60,730 nt of DNA from Betaproteobacteria bacterium (GTDB lineage: Bacteria; Pseudomonadota; Gammaproteobacteria; Burkholderiales; SHXO01): contig SHXO01000006.1 in assembly GCA_009693245.1 (NCBI GenBank), positions 1 to 60,730 on the forward strand. The letters are read 5' to 3'. Made by a program: the position numbers and the translations under genes. Under the pieces are notes generated by a model. The model searched no databases, had not been told where the DNA came from, and saw nothing but the letters and a program-made list of their open reading frames with translations. Shown piece after piece: positions 17,363-26,261 of this stretch (the first letter of the stretch is position 1; each line of letters starts with the position of its first letter).

Positions 17363-18142
17363 ATGACATACGAAGAAATTCTCTACGAAGAAGACGGCCC
17401 CATCGGGACCATCACGCTCAACCGACCCGGCGACGGCAACATGTTCACCGCCAAGATGTGTCACGAAGTTCGCGATTGCATCAACGCTATTCGGCGCGAG
17501 ACGCGCACCCGCGTCATTGTCCTGACCGGCGCGGGAGAGAAGTTCTTTTGCATCGGCGGGCGCAAGCAAGGCATGGAGGGCACGCTGCTCTACGCCGGTG
17601 TGCTGCCCGCCATGGACATGTACGAGAGCATCGACCGTTTGCAAAAGCCCGTCATCGCCTCGGTGAACGGCTTCGCCGTGGGCGGGGGCAACGTGCTGCA
17701 GATGATGTGCGACCTCACCATCGCCAAGGAAAGCGCCGTGTTCCGCCAGGTGGGCACCATGATGGGGAGTTTCGACGCGGGCTACGGCACTTGGTATCTG
17801 GAAGATTTGGTCGGAAAGAAGCGCGCGAAGGATATTTGGTACCGCAATCCGCGCATCTCGTTCAAGGAAGCGCTGGACATGGGTCTCATCAACAAGGTGG
17901 TTCCCGATGCTGAGTTGAAAACGGCGACCCGCGCCTATGCATTGGAGGTCGCCGATCGCGGCGCTTTTGCCTTGGCGAGTATCAAGGCGGCTTTCAATGC
18001 CCGCCACGGCGGGGTGAACGGACTCGCGCGCATGGCCCATGATCTGTTGCTTCGCGGGTACTTGGAAACCGACGAATCCCACGAGTTGGCTGCCTCTTTC
18101 GCCGAGAAACGAAAACCCGATCCGGATAAGTTCGGGCACTAA
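17363..18142 (+). CDS. Crotonase-family hydrolase, BadI/MenB-like (2-ketocyclohexanecarboxyl-CoA hydrolase-like)
   Basis: The 259-residue protein belongs to the MenB/BadI branch of the crotonase superfamily, not to ordinary enoyl-CoA hydratases. Supporting motifs are the oxyanion region VNGFAVGGGNVLQMMCDLTIA, the MMGSFDAGYGTWYLEDLVG block that carries the Asp conserved in MenB and BadI, KRAKDIWY, and the C-terminal GYLETDESHE and EKRKPDPDKF. BadI of Rhodopseudomonas opens the ring of 2-ketocyclohexanecarboxyl-CoA to pimelyl-CoA; MenB does the related Dieckmann condensation in menaquinone synthesis. No menaquinone genes are close, while a CoA ligase, SDR and acyl-CoA dehydrogenase follow directly, so ring opening in catabolism is favoured. 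Length equals that of BadI. Start ATG 17363; AGGA at 17349-17352. Confidence 0.75.
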   Translation: MTYEEILYEEDGPIGTITLNRPGDGNMFTAKMCHEVRDCINAIRRETRTRVIVLTGAGEKFFCIGGRKQGMEGTLLYAGVLPAMDMYESIDRLQKPVIASVNGFAVGGGNVLQMMCDLTIAKESAVFRQVGTMMGSFDAGYGTWYLEDLVGKKRAKDIWYRNPRISFKEALDMGLINKVVPDAELKTATRAYALEVADRGAFALASIKAAFNARHGGVNGLARMAHDLLLRGYLETDESHELAASFAEKRKPDPDKFGH

Positions 18143-18143
18143 A

Positions 18144-19817
18144 GTGCAGCACGTCCTCACCCTGCACACCCCCAGTGCGGCGCGAGAGTACTACCGCACG
18201 GGAGTATGGCAATCAGAGACGCTATATAGCCTGCTGCAAAAGCATGCGCGCGAACGTGGCGCCGCGTACGCCTTGCGAGATGCGGCGCACCGCTTGAGTT
18301 GGGCGCGGCTTCTGGCTTGGGTGGATGCCGTGGCTCATGATTTGGACCAAGCCGGGGTCCGGCCAGGAGAGCGTGTATCCGTGTGGCTGCCCAGCCGGGT
18401 GGAGTGGATGATAGTATTGCTGGCCTGCTCGCGTAACGGGTACATGTGCAATCCTTCCTTGCACCAGAACTACACCGTGGGTGAGATCGTTACATTGCTC
18501 TCCCGCATTCAGGCGCGCGCGCTATTCGCGCAAGTAGGTTATGGCGCCGATGGGAAGCAACACAGCGTGTTTGAGCTGGTAAAGGAAGTGGCGGCACTCA
18601 AACGCGTCTATGCGTTACCGGGCGAGGCGCGGGGCGAGGCGCCATATACGTATCCGTATCCGGCGGCGAATGCCGTGGCGGCTGGCCGCGCGCCCGATCT
18701 GGATCCAGACAAAGTGGTCTATCTGGCCTTCACCTCTGGCACGACGGGCATACCCAAGGGCGTGATGCATAGCGACAACACCTTACTGGCCAATGGCCGT
18801 GCGATGGTTCGCGATTGGCATCACGACAAGGGCACGGTGCTGTTGTCCTTGAGCCCTTCCAGCCACCATATCGCCACGGTCGCTCTGGAACAAGCGTTGG
18901 TCGGGGGTTTCGAACTGGTGTTGAACGATCCAGCCGTGGGAAAACCGGCCATCGATTGGATCGAGGAATCGGGCGCCACCTACGTGATGGGCGTGCCTAC
19001 CCACGCCATCGATATTCAAGCCACCATGCGTGCCCGCAACCAGAAAAAGCTTGGGCGTGTGACCGTGTTCTACATGGCGGGCGCACCCATACCGAAGGAA
19101 ATTGCCCAGCGCTTTTTGGATACCGGTATCGTGCCGCAGAATATCTACGGCATGACGGAAAACGGCTCCCACCAGTACACACTGCCGGCGGACGATGCGC
19201 AGACCATCACGGCTACCTGCGGGCGCGCGTGCCATGGCTACGAAGTCAAATTATGGAAGCAGGACAATCCCGACGCCGAAGCGGTGCCCAGTGAAATCGG
19301 CGAGATAGGCGGCCGGGGCGGTGTCTTGACCCTCGGTTATTTCGCCGCCCAGGAGGTCACGGAGAATTCCTTCAATGCACGCGGTTGGTTCATGAGCGGA
19401 GACCTGGGGCGCTTCGATGAGAAGGGCTGCTTGCAAATCGTGGGGCGAAAAAAAGACCTCATCATCCGCGGGGGCCATAATATTTATCCGGCGCGTATCG
19501 AGGATCTCGCCCATCGCCATGCGGGCGTGGCGAAAGCCGCCGTGGTACCGGTGCCCGATGAGCGCTTGGGTGAGAGGGTGTGCCTCTCCATCATTCCCGT
19601 CGCGGGCGCGCAACCCAGCGGCGAAGAGCTTCTGGATCACTTGCACGCGGCCGGATTGTCCAAGTACGACATGCCGGAATTCTTTCTTTGCATGACGGCA
19701 TTCACGCTCACGGCCAGCGGCAAGATCCTCAAGCGCGAATTGGCGCAGTGGATTCGCAGCGGACAAGTTCAACCGCTGCCCGTGCGATGGCGGGAACGCG
19801 AAAGGGCCAAGTCATGA
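18144..19817 (+). CDS. Acyl-CoA synthetase (AMP-forming), AliA-like
   Basis: The 557-residue protein is an ANL-superfamily ligase that forms an acyl-CoA from a free acid with ATP. It shows the P-loop FTSGTTGIPKGVMHSDN, the YGMTENGSH adenine-binding motif, SGDLGRFDEKGCLQIVGRKKD with the hinge, GGHNIYPARIED, and the C-terminal SGKILKRELA with the catalytic Lys. GTG 18144 lies one base after the stop of the BadI-like gene; the larger frame starting earlier overlaps that gene. In Rhodopseudomonas the counterpart AliA activates cyclohexanecarboxylate next to badHI and aliB. The operon context supports an alicyclic or medium-chain acid substrate, but substrate specificity is not visible in the sequence. 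Confidence 0.8.
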   Translation: MQHVLTLHTPSAAREYYRTGVWQSETLYSLLQKHARERGAAYALRDAAHRLSWARLLAWVDAVAHDLDQAGVRPGERVSVWLPSRVEWMIVLLACSRNGYMCNPSLHQNYTVGEIVTLLSRIQARALFAQVGYGADGKQHSVFELVKEVAALKRVYALPGEARGEAPYTYPYPAANAVAAGRAPDLDPDKVVYLAFTSGTTGIPKGVMHSDNTLLANGRAMVRDWHHDKGTVLLSLSPSSHHIATVALEQALVGGFELVLNDPAVGKPAIDWIEESGATYVMGVPTHAIDIQATMRARNQKKLGRVTVFYMAGAPIPKEIAQRFLDTGIVPQNIYGMTENGSHQYTLPADDAQTITATCGRACHGYEVKLWKQDNPDAEAVPSEIGEIGGRGGVLTLGYFAAQEVTENSFNARGWFMSGDLGRFDEKGCLQIVGRKKDLIIRGGHNIYPARIEDLAHRHAGVAKAAVVPVPDERLGERVCLSIIPVAGAQPSGEELLDHLHAAGLSKYDMPEFFLCMTAFTLTASGKILKRELAQWIRSGQVQPLPVRWRERERAKS

Positions 19818-20566
19818 GTAGCGCGCCCAACCCATGCATCATCGTCACCGGCGCCAGCCGTGGCATTGGTGCCGCCATTGCCTTTGCGCTGGCGCGCGAT
19901 GGTTACCGCGTGGGTTGCCTATCGCGCTCCGGCGCGGCGCCCAAGGGCGATGGGGTAGACGCCAGCGTATCCCACCATTGGATCATGGCGCGTTGCGATG
20001 TGACGGATTCCGCTTCGTTGAAACAGGCGATTGCGCAGGTGGCAGGGCATGGCGTGACCCCCATGGGGTTGGTCAACAATGCGGGCGTGCACATGGAAGG
20101 GCCCTCGAAGGAATTTTCCCTGGCGCAATTCAACGAAGTCATGAACACCAACGCCACCTCGGTCTTGCTGGGTTCGCAAGCCATCTATCCCTATCTCGAA
20201 GCCAATCACGGCGGGTTGATCGTGAACATCGGTTCTTTCTTCGACAAGCTGGGCGTCAAGCGCAATTTGGCCTACTGTGCTTCGAAGGCGGCCGTGGGCG
20301 CCATGACGCGATGCCTCGCCGTGGAGTGGGCCTCCAAGCACATACGAGTCCTCAACGTCGCACCAGGCTATATACAGACGGATCTCAACAAAGTGGCCAT
20401 GAGCGCCGGGCCGCTGCGAGCCTACCTGGAGAAACGCATTCCCGCGGGCCGGCCTGGAACCGCCATGGAAGTGGGCGAGTTGGTCGCGGGGCTTTTCAAG
20501 ATGCCAAGCCCGTTTCTGACGGGGGAGACCCTCTACTTCGACGGTGCACAAGGGATCGCCCACTGA
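19814..20566 (+). CDS. Short-chain dehydrogenase (FabG/BadH-like)
   Basis: The 250-residue protein is a classical SDR: TGASRGIGAAIAFAL binds NAD(P), VNNAGVHMEG is the NNAG motif, IVNIGSFFDKLGVKRNLAY supplies Ser and the catalytic Tyr, followed by CASKAAVGAMTR with the Lys. The end, FLTGETLYFDGAQG, is the usual C-terminal block. ATG 19814 overlaps the ligase stop (ATGA), so translation is coupled. In a cyclohexanecarboxylate pathway this would be the 2-hydroxyacyl-CoA (BadH) dehydrogenase that makes the 2-keto substrate of the BadI-like hydrolase; this role is inferred from context. Confidence 0.8.
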   Translation: MSSAPNPCIIVTGASRGIGAAIAFALARDGYRVGCLSRSGAAPKGDGVDASVSHHWIMARCDVTDSASLKQAIAQVAGHGVTPMGLVNNAGVHMEGPSKEFSLAQFNEVMNTNATSVLLGSQAIYPYLEANHGGLIVNIGSFFDKLGVKRNLAYCASKAAVGAMTRCLAVEWASKHIRVLNVAPGYIQTDLNKVAMSAGPLRAYLEKRIPAGRPGTAMEVGELVAGLFKMPSPFLTGETLYFDGAQGIAH

Positions 20567-20569
20567 TTC

Positions 20570-21739
20570 ATGAACGTCCTGGAACGACTCGACGCAAAGC
20601 TGGGCCTTTCACAAGAAGAAACTCTGCTGCTGGACAATGTGCGCGCGCTGGCGCGCGAGAAAATCGCGCCGCGCGGGGCAGGGCATGATCGCGACAGCAG
20701 CTTTCCGTGGGATAACGTCGCGGATATCAACGCCTTGGGACTGAACGCCATGTTCATCCCCGAGGCCCATGGCGGCGCGCCGCTTTCCTACAAATGCTAT
20801 CTCGCTTGCGTGCGCGGGATCTCCAAAGCCTGCGCCTCCACCGGGGTGATATGGGCCACGAATTTCCATGCGATGGGGCCAGTGGTGGCCTTTGGCAACG
20901 AAGAGCAAAAGAGCAGATTCCTACCAAGCATTGCACAAGGGGGCATCGGTGCCCTGGCAATTACCGAAGCCACGGCGGGTTCCGATGCAACGGGAATGAA
21001 AACGCGTTTCCGGCCGGAGGGTGACAATATCGTCATCGACGGAGCCAAGCTCTTCATCAGCAACGGCGACGTGGCGGATCGTCTCCTGCTCTTTGGCAAG
21101 TGGAGCGAGATCGAGGATGCCAAGGCGTCCATCTGCGTTCTGGTGTTGGAGAAGGGGACTCCGGGATTTTCCGTGTTGCGCACGGAAGATAAGCTGGGCA
21201 CTCTCGCATCGGGTACGGCGGCCTTGTCCTTCGAAAACTGCCGCGTACCGCGCGCCAACCTCATCGGTAACCCTGGCGACTGGCTGCGCATTTTGTTCGC
21301 TTCGCTCAACAAGTCGCGCCCGAGTATTGCCGCGCACGCCTTGGGGATTGCGCGCGCGGCCTTCGAGGACGCCGTGGACTACATCAACGAGCGCCGCCAA
21401 TCGGGACGCCGGATCTTGGAGTTTCAGGGCATTCAGTTCATGATCGCGGAACTCGCCGCGGAATTGGCGCTGTGCGAATCGATGCTATGGCGCTTGGCGG
21501 ACTGGGTGGATGAAGGCGAGGCTGGCATCGCGATCGAAGCGTCCATCTTGAAGTTGCGCGCGAGTGACCTCGCCATGCGCGCCGCCACCGATGCGGTCCA
21601 ACTCCTTGGCGGCTACGGTTACTGCAAGGACTACCGGGCCGAGCGGCTCATGCGCGACGCCAAAATCACCCAAATTTGGGAAGGCACGAATCAGATTCAC
21701 CGGCAATTGATTGGGAAGAGTTTCTTGAGAAAACCATGA
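20570..21739 (+). CDS. Acyl-CoA dehydrogenase (AliB-like position)
   Basis: The 389-residue flavoprotein has ACAD signatures: ALAITEATAGSDATGMKTRF at the FAD/substrate site, TAALSFENCRVPRANLIG, and the C-terminal AVQLLGGYGYCKDYRAERLM and ITQIWEGTNQIHRQLIG. The Glu in IWEGTNQ is at the position of the catalytic base in short/medium-chain members. It would introduce the first double bond into an acyl-CoA, passing electrons to ETF. It starts three bases after the SDR stop and its own stop overlaps the next start. In an alicyclic pathway it would correspond to AliB (cyclohexanecarboxyl-CoA dehydrogenase). Confidence 0.88.
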   Translation: MNVLERLDAKLGLSQEETLLLDNVRALAREKIAPRGAGHDRDSSFPWDNVADINALGLNAMFIPEAHGGAPLSYKCYLACVRGISKACASTGVIWATNFHAMGPVVAFGNEEQKSRFLPSIAQGGIGALAITEATAGSDATGMKTRFRPEGDNIVIDGAKLFISNGDVADRLLLFGKWSEIEDAKASICVLVLEKGTPGFSVLRTEDKLGTLASGTAALSFENCRVPRANLIGNPGDWLRILFASLNKSRPSIAAHALGIARAAFEDAVDYINERRQSGRRILEFQGIQFMIAELAAELALCESMLWRLADWVDEGEAGIAIEASILKLRASDLAMRAATDAVQLLGGYGYCKDYRAERLMRDAKITQIWEGTNQIHRQLIGKSFLRKP

Positions 21740-22611
21740 CAGTCATTCAAACAGTAGGCATTGCCGGCTGCGGAACGATGGGCGCGGGAATCGCCATCGT
21801 GTGCGCGCGGGCGGGGTTCAAGACCGTCGTCTACGACACGCGTTCCGAAGCATTGGCGCAAGCGCGCGGCCAGACAGAAGATTTCCTGAAGAAGTCCGTG
21901 GAGCGCGGCAAACTTGCCCCAGAGAAATTGCAGGACATCCTCGGCCAATGGACAAGCACCACGGAAATCGGCGGGCTCGCGCAATGCGATATCGTCATCG
22001 AGGCCGTGCACGAAGACCTGAAAGTCAAGCACGATCTCTTCGCGCGCCTGCACCGGGTGTGCCCTGGGCATACCTTGTTCGCTTCCAATACCTCCACCAT
22101 TTCCATCACCGAAATCGCCGGCGGGTCTGGGCGGGACGATCGTTTCGTTGGCATGCACTTTTGTTTGCCGGCTCAGCTCATGAAATTGGTGGAGATGTCC
22201 CCTGGACTCAACACGAGCGACGTCTCCTTCCAGAGTGCGTGGGCCTTCTGCGAAGCGCTCGGCCAAAGACCGGTGAAGACGCAGGATTCTCCCGGCTTCA
22301 TCCTCAACTACTTCCTCATTCCCTTCAACAACGACGCCATTCGTCTGGTGGAGCAAGGTGTGGCGGAGCCCGCGGAGATCGACAAGGCTATCAAGGCGGC
22401 GCTGGGTTATCCCATGGGCCCCTTGGAACTGCTCGATCTGATCGGCCTCGATACGGAATTACTACTATGCGAGGCGATGCACGGATTGACTCACGAGCCG
22501 CGTGCAGCCTGTCCGCCGCTGGTGAAGCGCATGATCGCCGCCGGCCATCTTGGCAGGGAAAGCGGGCGCGGATTTCACCGCTACGGCGACACCAAGATGT
22601 TTGGAGCATGA
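21736..22611 (+). CDS. 3-hydroxyacyl-CoA dehydrogenase
   Basis: The 291-residue protein has the Rossmann motif VGIAGCGTMGAGIAIV, ASNTSTISITEIA, then FVGMHFCLPAQLMKLVEM with the catalytic His, and DSPGFILNYFLIPFNNDAIRL leading into the C-terminal helical domain that ends with GRESGRGFHRYG. It oxidises L-3-hydroxyacyl-CoA with NAD+ in beta-oxidation. The usual size (280-310) fits a single-function enzyme. ATG 21736 overlaps the acyl-CoA dehydrogenase stop (ATGA). MHFCLPAQ departs from the common MHFFNPVH, so a non-standard acyl group is possible. Confidence 0.87.
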   Translation: MTVIQTVGIAGCGTMGAGIAIVCARAGFKTVVYDTRSEALAQARGQTEDFLKKSVERGKLAPEKLQDILGQWTSTTEIGGLAQCDIVIEAVHEDLKVKHDLFARLHRVCPGHTLFASNTSTISITEIAGGSGRDDRFVGMHFCLPAQLMKLVEMSPGLNTSDVSFQSAWAFCEALGQRPVKTQDSPGFILNYFLIPFNNDAIRLVEQGVAEPAEIDKAIKAALGYPMGPLELLDLIGLDTELLLCEAMHGLTHEPRAACPPLVKRMIAAGHLGRESGRGFHRYGDTKMFGA

Positions 22612-22615
22612 GGGC

Positions 22616-23275
22616 ATGAGCTACCAGATTTTGCGGCGAGGCGAGAGCCGGTCTTTTCCAGTGCCCCATGCCTTCACGGAAGGTGCCGCCGGTGCGGGGG
22701 CGGGGATTTTCCTGACGGGCGCCGGTGCGGGAAAAGCCTTCGCCGAATTGCCTGACACCACGGCGTTCGAGTTCATAGCCATCGAGCTCGGCACCGAGTG
22801 CCTGGGTGTGCACACTGGCGAGAGCAGGGGAGAGGAGGGCTTCAACGTCGTGGGTTTCGCGCGCTTTCGGTTGGGGGATGCCGAGCCTACGAAATTGGTG
22901 GAGTTGGTGAAGCAACCACGAACCTTCCAGCGCGCGCTGGAGGCCGCCAAGATGGCGCTGGAGGGGAGCGGGCTGGTGGTGGCGGTATGCAACGATTTTC
23001 CTGGCTGCATCGTGGACCGTCTCGTGCGCCCGTACTACAACGCCGTGTTGCGCAGGCTCGATGAGAAACTGGCATCGGCGGACGGTCTCGACATGACGTT
23101 GAAACTTGGATTGGGCTATCCCGAAGGCCCCATCTCGTTGCTGGAACGCACTGGGCTCGCGCATCACCACGATGTGACGCAGGCTCTTTATGAGGCCCTC
23201 GGCCAGGAGGCGTACGCGCCGGCTCGCCGCGCGCAAGTTTCCAAGACACGAAGCGGGAGGAAGCCCAATGAATGA
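22616..23275 (+). CDS. 3-hydroxyacyl-CoA dehydrogenase C-terminal-domain-like protein
   Basis: This 219-residue protein resembles the substrate-side half of 3-hydroxyacyl-CoA dehydrogenases: VVGFARFRLGDAEPTKLVELV mirrors the His-containing MHFxNPxxLxxLVEV strand, and CNDFPGCIVDRLVRPYYNAV mirrors DxPGFIxNRxLxPYxNEA, followed by LGLGYPEGPISLLERTGL. The N-terminal part has no GxGxxG motif and is only about 85 residues long, so NAD binding is unlikely. The catalytic His is replaced (FARFRLG). It could be a regulatory or binding partner of the upstream enzyme. Start ATG 22616; the stop overlaps the next gene by eight bases. Confidence 0.7.
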   Translation: MSYQILRRGESRSFPVPHAFTEGAAGAGAGIFLTGAGAGKAFAELPDTTAFEFIAIELGTECLGVHTGESRGEEGFNVVGFARFRLGDAEPTKLVELVKQPRTFQRALEAAKMALEGSGLVVAVCNDFPGCIVDRLVRPYYNAVLRRLDEKLASADGLDMTLKLGLGYPEGPISLLERTGLAHHHDVTQALYEALGQEAYAPARRAQVSKTRSGRKPNE

Positions 23276-24122
23276 AGGAATCTTGCAGGATAAGGTAGCC
23301 ATCATCACTGGCGCGGCGGGCGGATTTGGCCGGGTGCTCACCGCGGCATTCCTGAAAGAAGGCGCGCAGGTATGCGCCCTCGATTTAACCGAGACCGGCC
23401 TTGAGCAATTGCGCGATGGCCTGCCCGCTGCTCACCGTGCGAGGTTGCATTGCACGGTGGCGGACATCTCCGATTACTCCGCGTGCGAAAACTCGGTGTC
23501 AGCCGTGCTATCCAAGTTGGGGAGCGTGCATATTCTCATCAACAATGCCGCCCTGGGCATGGGAATCATTCGCCGGGATCATATGCGTGATCCGGTTCAT
23601 ATTCATGAGATCACGCCGCGGATGTGGCAGCAATTCGTGGCGGTGAATTTCACGGGTGCATGGAACATGACTCGCGCGTGCGCGCCGAAGATGCTGGAAC
23701 AACGCTGGGGCCGCATCATCGACATCACGACTAGCTTCTTCACCATGCTGCGCGGCGGCTTCCAGCCATACGGGCCGTGCAAGGCCGGCTTGGAGGCCAT
23801 GGCGGCCGCTCATGCGCAAGAATTCGAAGGCACCGGTGTCACGGTGAATGTCGTGGTGCCAGGCGGGCCCGCCGATACGCCGATGGTGACGGAGGAATCC
23901 GGATTCGACCGTAAAGCCTTGGTGCAACCACCGGTCATGGCCCCGCCCATAGTGTGGCTGTGTTCCGACGCAGCGAACGCCATCAACGGTAATCGCTACG
24001 TGGCCTCCCATTGGGATACCTCACTTGCGCCATTGGAAGCCGAAAAAAAGTGCCGCGCTCCGATCGCGTGGCCAGGTCTTGCGCAAAACCCGGTGTGGCC
24101 TGGGGGAAAACCTCCGAAGTAA
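23268..24122 (+). CDS. Short-chain dehydrogenase (last gene of the CoA-ester operon)
   Basis: The 284-residue SDR has VAIITGAAGGFGRVLTAAFL, ILINNAALGMG, DITTSFFTMLRGGFQPYGPC with the catalytic Ser and Tyr, then KAGLEAMAAAHAQEF. A GGGAGG ribosome site precedes ATG 23268, which lies inside the end of the previous gene. The extra insertion around the HMRDPVHIHEITPRMW segment and a 30-residue Pro/Trp-rich tail are not typical of FabG-like enzymes. Its role in the pathway is probably oxidation of another hydroxy group or reduction of a side product; the substrate is unknown. Confidence 0.78.
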   Translation: MNEGILQDKVAIITGAAGGFGRVLTAAFLKEGAQVCALDLTETGLEQLRDGLPAAHRARLHCTVADISDYSACENSVSAVLSKLGSVHILINNAALGMGIIRRDHMRDPVHIHEITPRMWQQFVAVNFTGAWNMTRACAPKMLEQRWGRIIDITTSFFTMLRGGFQPYGPCKAGLEAMAAAHAQEFEGTGVTVNVVVPGGPADTPMVTEESGFDRKALVQPPVMAPPIVWLCSDAANAINGNRYVASHWDTSLAPLEAEKKCRAPIAWPGLAQNPVWPGGKPPK

Positions 24123-24138
24123 TACCCCGGTTTTGGCG

Positions 24139-25820
24139 TCAGCTACCGGTGGGCACGCCAACTTCGATTTCTTCGTAGTCGTACCCGCGTTTCAGAATAC
24201 GCTTGAGCCATACCTTGTGCCAGCGCCGCTCGTAGGACAGCATGTACTCGCCAGCGACGGAAAAAACGTCCGGCGGAAGCAAGAGAACAGGCATCTGCGC
24301 GGTATGTAACAGAATTGCATCATGCGTTTCCTTGGAGCCATCATCGGGAGCAATCCAGGTATCCGTGGGTTTGCGTTCGCCGAATTTGACCCGCGCGGAT
24401 TGGACCTTGCCGGTGAGCGACTGTATGCCTAAGGAGAGTTTTCCCTTGGGGGAGCGCACGAGCCTGGAAACGACACTGATGTGCCAGTTCAGGCTCTCCG
24501 GGCGCCGGTATCCCACCAGCATTCCAGGCCGTGCCCAACCACCATGGGCGTGCGCAACCACCCATATGCCGTTCTGGCTAATATCGGCGATGGCCCATCG
24601 TTCGGTTAGCCGCATATCTTCTTCAAGCCATTGCAAGACCTCCATCTGGCTAAGCAACCGGCTTGCTTCCGCCGGTGCGAGATTGCGCGCTTCCTCAGAG
24701 TCTAAGTCGAACGTTTCTAGGTTCTTCCGGCTAGCGAGTTTAGGGTCCTGGTAGTTCAATTGCCTACCGGCTTTCGCAAACTCACTCGCCACGAGCATCC
24801 TTCGCACCGGGCCCACGCCGTGAGTGACCATCAATTCCCCCGTGTGGGATTTGCGGCGCAGGCGCCTCTGAGGGGGGGGTCACCGACCAATGCGTGGCCA
24901 ATAATTCGAGTAGTGCCAGATAATTGTCCGTGTCCACACGGGACGACGCGAGCCATCCGGGAACCTGCGCGGACGTTCTGGCCTCGTTGAGCAACTTGGC
25001 CAGTTCCGCATACGCCGCCCCAATGCCGAAAAACCGCTGCCCTGGACGCTGTGCGAGGCCCTCGAGCTGCTTGAGCGCCGGTCGTGTCCACTACGAATGG
25101 CGTCTCGGCCCGGAATCTCTCGGAGAAACGATAGTGCTCCGAGAATTGCCGCAGGATGAGATCGAGCGCCGCAATCTGGTTCGGCAGCATGTTTGCAACC
25201 GGGGCAACATCGAGCGCAAGCGCGGTTAGATACTCGCGGCTAGTGCTGGTTTGCAATCCGCTGCCCTTGTAAAGTTCGAGTGGCTTCTGGGATTCGCCAA
25301 ACCGGGCATTCCATGCGGCCAGGCGGTTGTGTTGCTCCCAATAATCGGGGCCCGGATCGCGGTGGCGCAGTCTCAAGAGCGCTTTGTGCCTACCCATCGC
25401 CGCCATGGCGCGGCAGGCGAGCAAGATAGCATCCTCGCGCTCGCCACTTGATAGGCCGCCTGCCGGCATGGCATCCAGGCAGGTGCGGTAACCAGTATGG
25501 ACGTTACGGTAATAGCGAGCCAATACGAGCCAAGCGGAATCCGACATCGCGCGCGCGTCCTTGGAATCGAAAATACGAGCCCAAGTCGCTTCGATGTACT
25601 CCTGGGCGCGTTCGTCGAGGTGCTTTAGCACATGGCGCAGCCTGTCCGGGCGAATGTTCAGGCTCGCGGCCTTCTCAAGGGGTTCGCCGATAGCATCGAG
25701 CGTCCGTACTGTATCGGAGACATGGAGGTCCGCCCAGAATTGCTTCAGGCCCTTGTCAGAACCCAACGAATCCAGCAATTCACTAGACTCAGAGGAGGGC
25801 TTCGCTAACCAGTTCAGCAT
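24139..25820 (-). pseudogene. Conserved protein of unknown function, paralog of 4868-6330, two frameshifts
   Basis: From ATG 25820 the frame encodes a helical N-terminal region (LLDSLGSDKGLKQFWADLH). An extra base near 25078-25082 moves the reading to the frame with ALKQLEGLAQRPGQRFFGIG, and one extra base in the G8 run at 24872-24879 moves it back to the frame ending at 24139. That last part (TGELMVTHGVGPVRRMLVAS to the end) contains HISVVSRLVRSPKGKLSLGI, which lines up with the PilZ-like tail of the gene at 4868-6330. Middle regions also align (STSREYLTALALDV with SIHDEYLRVLMFSM). The two form a divergent paralog pair and both are damaged. Function unknown; no signal peptide or membrane segment. 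Confidence 0.55.
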
Positions 25821-26199
25821 GCGATTTTGGGTTTGATCTTAGATGGCATGTGGATGAGGCTAGGGCATTGATGGCCGGTCGAGGATCATGGCGGTATCGG
25901 TTAGTGCCAAGCGTTGCCGGATGAGCCAGGATGAGACTTCGGCAGGCCGGCCGGCCTGCAATTTCGTCCTCTGGCCTATATCGGCCCGGTGGCTGCCGGG
26001 CTTTAGGACCCGAACGCTGCCCCGGGTTGGTATGCGCCCCACATGGACAGGCTGGAGAGCCCTCCGGTGAGAGCGTTCTCCCACCATCGGTTGCGATGTT
26101 CCGGGCTGGTGAAGCAGCCCACTACGCGGTCCGTGCGCTTTGAACCGCCCGCGGCGCACCGATGCGCGCCTTCATTTCATCGCTTGAATCCTCGTAGGA
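25821..26199. other. Intergenic stretch without a recognised gene
   Basis: Several short overlapping open frames occur on both strands in this GC-rich stretch, but none has a clear start site, family resemblance or convincing composition. The minus-strand frame 25860-26159 could be a relic (its end reads SSWLIRQRLALTDTAMI), but I cannot assign it. The right edge carries the promoter of the amidohydrolase gene. Confidence 0.4.
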
Positions 26200-26227
26200 T
26201 TGGCGCGCCTTGCGCCAGCACTATAAT
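26200..26227 (+). promoter_or_regulatory. Predicted sigma-70 promoter of the amidohydrolase gene
   Basis: TTGGCG at 26200-26205 and a perfect TATAAT at 26222-26227 are separated by 16 bases. The start codon at 26262 is preceded by AAGGAG at 26250-26255. This is the clearest consensus promoter in the window. Confidence 0.65.
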
Positions 26228-26261
26228 GGTTCGTACCCATGGCGCATTTAAGGAGCAGACA

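Noticed and set aside
17363-18142. MenB (naphthoate synthase) as the name of the crotonase
   Set aside because: The sequence would allow it, but there are no other menaquinone genes nearby and the neighbours are acyl-CoA catabolic, so a BadI-like role is preferred.
25860-26159. Minus-strand 99-codon frame upstream of the broken paralog gene
   Set aside because: No ribosome binding site, no recognisable domain and Arg/Ser-rich composition; kept only as a note in the intergenic entry.
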